A stretch of 7,203 nt of DNA from JALUUH01 sp964636675 (lineage in GTDB: Bacteria; Pseudomonadota; Gammaproteobacteria; S012-40). Under the pieces are notes generated by a model. The model searched no databases, had not been told where the DNA came from, and saw only the letters and a list, made by a program, of their open reading frames with translations. The DNA lies in NCBI GenBank assembly GCA_964636675.1, contig CAZWUO010000194.1:1-7203 (forward strand). Direction: 5' to 3'. The translations under genes and the position numbers were made by a program. Shown here in pieces: positions 4,544 to 7,203 of this stretch; position 1 is the stretch's first letter; each line of letters starts with the position of its first letter.

Positions 4544-6553
4544 ATGCCCCAATTAAATAAACGTCAAAAAGCCGCAGTGCAATATATCGATGGCCCATTA
4601 TTAGTGCTCGCCGGTGCAGGCAGTGGAAAAACCCGCGTCATCACCCAGAAAATTTCTTATCTGGTAAAGGAGTGTGGCCACAAAGCGATAAACATCGCTG
4701 CCGTCACCTTTACCAATAAAGCTGCCAAAGAAATGAAAAAACGGGTTAGCGAAATGCTTTCCGGTAAAGAAGCCTATGGCTTAAAAGTTTCTACATTTCA
4801 CACCTTGGGTCTCAATCTGCTAAAACGAGAATTCAAACAAGTCGATTTACGCAAAGGCTTTTCTATCGCTGACACCTCTGACGCGCAATCCATTATTAAA
4901 GAAATCATGTCCACCTTAGGTGGTAGCGATATGGACATCGTAAAACAAATTCAGTGGAAAATTTCTGCCTGGAAAAATGATTTCATCTTTCCCCAGCAAG
5001 CCATAGACATTGCAGAAGAACCGCAAGAAAAACTCGCAGCCAGCATCTATGAGCAATACCAAAAAACCCTGCGCACTTATAACTCCGTTGACTTTGACGA
5101 CTTAATTTTCTTGCCAGTATCCGTCCTCAAAAAAAACCCAGAAACCTTAGAGCACTGGCAAAATAAATTACGCTATTTATTAGTCGATGAATGCCAAGAT
5201 ACTAACCAATGTCAATACGACTTTATCAAACTACTCGTAGGTCATCGCGGCTGCTTAACCGTGGTAGGCGACGACGATCAGTCGATATATGCATGGCGCG
5301 GAGCAAGACCCGAAAACTTAGGCGCCTTAGAACAAGACTTCCCAGGCCTCAAAGTGATAAAACTAGAGCAAAATTACCGCTCGATGTTGCGCATATTAAA
5401 TACTGCTAACGTATTGATCGCAAACAATCCCCATCAATACGAAAAAAAGCTCTGGAGCGAACTCGGCCACGGCGACCCTATTCGCATTATCAGCTGTCGC
5501 AATGAAGAACATGAAGCAGAACAAGTCGTCAATGAACTGCTCAGTCACAAATTCCAAAATCGCACAAGCTTTCGTGACTACGCAGTTTTGTATCGCAGTA
5601 ACTACCAATCTCGACTTATCGAAAAAATATTTAGAGAACATCGCGTCGCCTATTTCATAAGTGGTGGCAACTCATTCTTCGACGCCGCAGAAGTGAAAGA
5701 TATCATGGCTTACTTGCGCATACTTGGAAACCCAGATGATGACATGGCTTTTTTAAGAATTGTCAATACACCACGTAGAGAAATCGGCATTAACACCATC
5801 GAAAAACTCGCCAATTATGCAAAAACCAGAAATTGCAGTTTATATAACGCAAGCTTAGAAATAGGATTGCAACAAGCACTGTCCGATAAAGCGTATAAAA
5901 ACATAACTCAATTTACTGCATGGCTAGACCGCATTCGTCATCAAGCAGAAAACGCAAACATAAGCACTGCATTACGCGAAATGATGATCGACCTGCGTTA
6001 TGAAGACTGGCTAAAAGATACCAGCCCCGATTTGCGCAACGCGGAAAAACGCATGGAAAACGTCAACGAATTACTCGATTGGATCGATAATATTCAGCAA
6101 AATGATGACGACGAAAAAAGCTTAACCGAATTGACAAACCATCTTTCACTCATCAACATGCTCGAAAAACAAGGCGAAGAAAACGCAGACGACAGCGTAA
6201 GCATGATGACCTTACACGCCGTCAAAGGCTTAGAATTCCCCCATGTTTTCATCATTGGCATGGAAGAAGAAATATTACCGCATAAAAACAGCATGAGTGA
6301 GGAAAGCTTAGAAGAAGAAAGACGTTTGGCTTATGTAGGCATCACGCGCGCCCAACGCTCACTAACCTTTACTTATGCGGCAAAACGCCGAAAATACGGC
6401 GAAATTATCGAATGTGAACCCAGCCGCTTTCTCGATGAATTACCGCAAGAAGACATCGAATGGCGAGGCCGCACTATCAACAGCAACCCCGAAGAAGAAA
6501 AAGAACGCGGACATGCTCACCTCGCTAATATTAAAGATTTATTAAACGGCTAG
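4544..6553 (+). CDS. rep: ATP-dependent DNA helicase Rep (superfamily 1A, 3'-5')
   Basis: Accessory replicative helicase that moves 3'-5' on single-stranded DNA and clears proteins ahead of the fork. It has 669 residues (E. coli Rep 673) and matches Rep rather than UvrD along its length. Motifs in order: Q8 of the Q motif; Walker A AGAGSGKT at 23-30 with K29; TFTNKAAKEMKKR (Ia); STFHTLGL (Ib); motif II VDECQD with D215/E216; motif III VVGDDDQSIYAWRGA at 240-254; KLEQNYRS (IV); MTLHAVKGLEF at 555-565 (V); EERRLAYVGITRAQ at 591-604 (VI, R602). Two oddities: motif II has C217 where E. coli Rep has Tyr, and the C-terminus ends HLANIKDLLNG without the Lys/Arg-rich last residues of E. coli Rep, whose tail contacts DnaB. 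The start ATG 4544 aligns with the family start; there is no strong ribosome binding site. Co-transcription with the lipase 76 bases downstream is possible, as no terminator is evident. Confidence 0.96.
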   Translation: MPQLNKRQKAAVQYIDGPLLVLAGAGSGKTRVITQKISYLVKECGHKAINIAAVTFTNKAAKEMKKRVSEMLSGKEAYGLKVSTFHTLGLNLLKREFKQVDLRKGFSIADTSDAQSIIKEIMSTLGGSDMDIVKQIQWKISAWKNDFIFPQQAIDIAEEPQEKLAASIYEQYQKTLRTYNSVDFDDLIFLPVSVLKKNPETLEHWQNKLRYLLVDECQDTNQCQYDFIKLLVGHRGCLTVVGDDDQSIYAWRGARPENLGALEQDFPGLKVIKLEQNYRSMLRILNTANVLIANNPHQYEKKLWSELGHGDPIRIISCRNEEHEAEQVVNELLSHKFQNRTSFRDYAVLYRSNYQSRLIEKIFREHRVAYFISGGNSFFDAAEVKDIMAYLRILGNPDDDMAFLRIVNTPRREIGINTIEKLANYAKTRNCSLYNASLEIGLQQALSDKAYKNITQFTAWLDRIRHQAENANISTALREMMIDLRYEDWLKDTSPDLRNAEKRMENVNELLDWIDNIQQNDDDEKSLTELTNHLSLINMLEKQGEENADDSVSMMTLHAVKGLEFPHVFIIGMEEEILPHKNSMSEESLEEERRLAYVGITRAQRSLTFTYAAKRRKYGEIIECEPSRFLDELPQEDIEWRGRTINSNPEEEKERGHAHLANIKDLLNG

Positions 6554-6629
6554 GGAACCTCTGATTAAATCATCTAGCGAGCATAAACGGCGTTAAATTG
6601 AAACTCACTTTAATACGAGGCATGCAAAA

Positions 6630-7203
6630 ATGACCGTAAAAAAATCCAACCGAATTTCATTGCTCATTTATAGTGCAATATTTTTTTTCGTTTTTCTCTC
6701 CCATTCCTTAGCCACAGAACAAACCTCTTTTAGTGAATATCAAACATTTGCTTTGCTCTCCCACGCGGCCTATCAAAATAAAAAGCATGTTTATGAGCTC
6801 GTAGAGAAAGATGGCTGGGTGATAAGCCAATACCAAACCATAACAGATATTGAAGTCCTCTATTTTCTGCTGAGCCATCATAAAAAAAAGGAACAGATCA
6901 TTATTGTTAGAGGAACCGCAAATATTGAAAATGCACTCGTTGACCTTAACCATAAACTCATGCCAAGCCCAGCCCTCAAGATAAAACTACATGAGGGGTT
7001 TGCATTTGCAGCAAAGGATATTTTTAACAAAATCACCCCTCATTTGAAAAAAAATTATCAAATTTCTACAACCGGGCATAGCCTAGGAGGAAGTGTTGCT
7101 TTAATCATTGCTATGCATTTAGAGCAAAACAAATACCCGCTCAATAAAGTCATCACCTTTGGCCAACCCAAAGTAACCAATATGACGGGGGCCTTAAAAT
7201 ACC
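6630..7203 (+). CDS. Secreted class 3 lipase-like alpha/beta hydrolase, 3' end missing
   Basis: The first 191 residues of a lipase class 3 (fungal lipase-like) protein that runs off the window. It begins with a clear signal peptide: basic MTVKKSNR, hydrophobic core about residues 9-24 (ISLLIYSAIFFFVFL), and a likely cleavage after A28 in SLA-TEQ, so it should be exported to the periplasm or beyond. The fold signatures are strand IIIVRGTAN with R94-G95-T96, HEGF at 121-124 (usual HxGF), the nucleophile elbow GHSLGG at 149-154 with S151 as catalytic Ser, and VITFGQPKV. The catalytic Asp and His should lie beyond the edge. ATG 6630 is the first in-frame start after a stop at 6594; GAGG lies 9 bases upstream. 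A tiny frame ATG-CAA-AAA-TGA at 6622 overlaps the start and is probably accidental. The gene is visibly more A+T rich than rep, with an eight-T run at 6681-6688 in the signal peptide. The substrate is unknown; phospholipase or esterase activity is equally possible. Confidence 0.85.
   Translation, partial: MTVKKSNRISLLIYSAIFFFVFLSHSLATEQTSFSEYQTFALLSHAAYQNKKHVYELVEKDGWVISQYQTITDIEVLYFLLSHHKKKEQIIIVRGTANIENALVDLNHKLMPSPALKIKLHEGFAFAAKDIFNKITPHLKKNYQISTTGHSLGGSVALIIAMHLEQNKYPLNKVITFGQPKVTNMTGALKY

Noticed and set aside
5396..5641. Minus-strand open frame inside rep
   Set aside because: It is antisense to conserved rep sequence; no motif or ribosome binding site supports it.
6562..6572. TGATTAAATCA palindrome before the lipase as an FNR site
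   Set aside because: The half-sites are separated by three bases, not the four of the FNR consensus.
6708..6953. Minus-strand open frame opposite the lipase gene
   Set aside because: It lies antisense to a frame with signal peptide and lipase motifs and has no recognisable features of its own.

Overview
The window looks like chromosomal DNA from a gammaproteobacterium of moderate G+C content. The proteins closely resemble the Escherichia coli and Pseudomonas versions of GlnK, AmtB, UbiK, ComM, RlmA and Rep. From memory, Pseudomonas chromosomes carry a similar neighbourhood: glnK-amtB divergent from ubiK and comM, with rep a little further on. A species cannot be named from this window.

Layout. 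On the minus strand at the left end are glnK (PII signalling protein) and then amtB (ammonium channel). amtB runs off the left edge, and its frame is broken near position 55 by what looks like one missing base in an A-run. Between glnK and the next gene, ubiK on the plus strand, lie about 590 bases without a recognisable gene. They hold a sigma-54 promoter facing glnK and two NtrC-type enhancer sites spaced as at the E. coli glnA promoter. Between that promoter and glnK is a leader of about 295 bases with several inverted repeats. All genes right of 1608 are on the plus strand: ubiK (ubiquinone biosynthesis accessory factor), comM (YifB; branch-migration helicase of natural transformation), rlmA (23S rRNA G745 methyltransferase), rep (accessory replicative helicase), and the 5' part of a secreted class 3 lipase that runs off the right edge.

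How the parts fit. glnK-amtB plus the sigma-54/NtrC elements form a self-contained nitrogen-limitation circuit: NtrC~P would switch on ammonium uptake and its PII regulator together. The plus-strand genes are housekeeping genes for quinone synthesis, recombination, rRNA modification and replication, with no obvious shared pathway. The lipase is the only accessory-looking gene.

No CRISPR array, tRNA, rRNA or intact insertion sequence was seen. No clearly novel multi-gene system is visible. The part most worth a second look is the long leader upstream of glnK. One of its stems is kept entirely by Watson-Crick and G-U pairs, and only on the strand that the sigma-54 promoter would transcribe.
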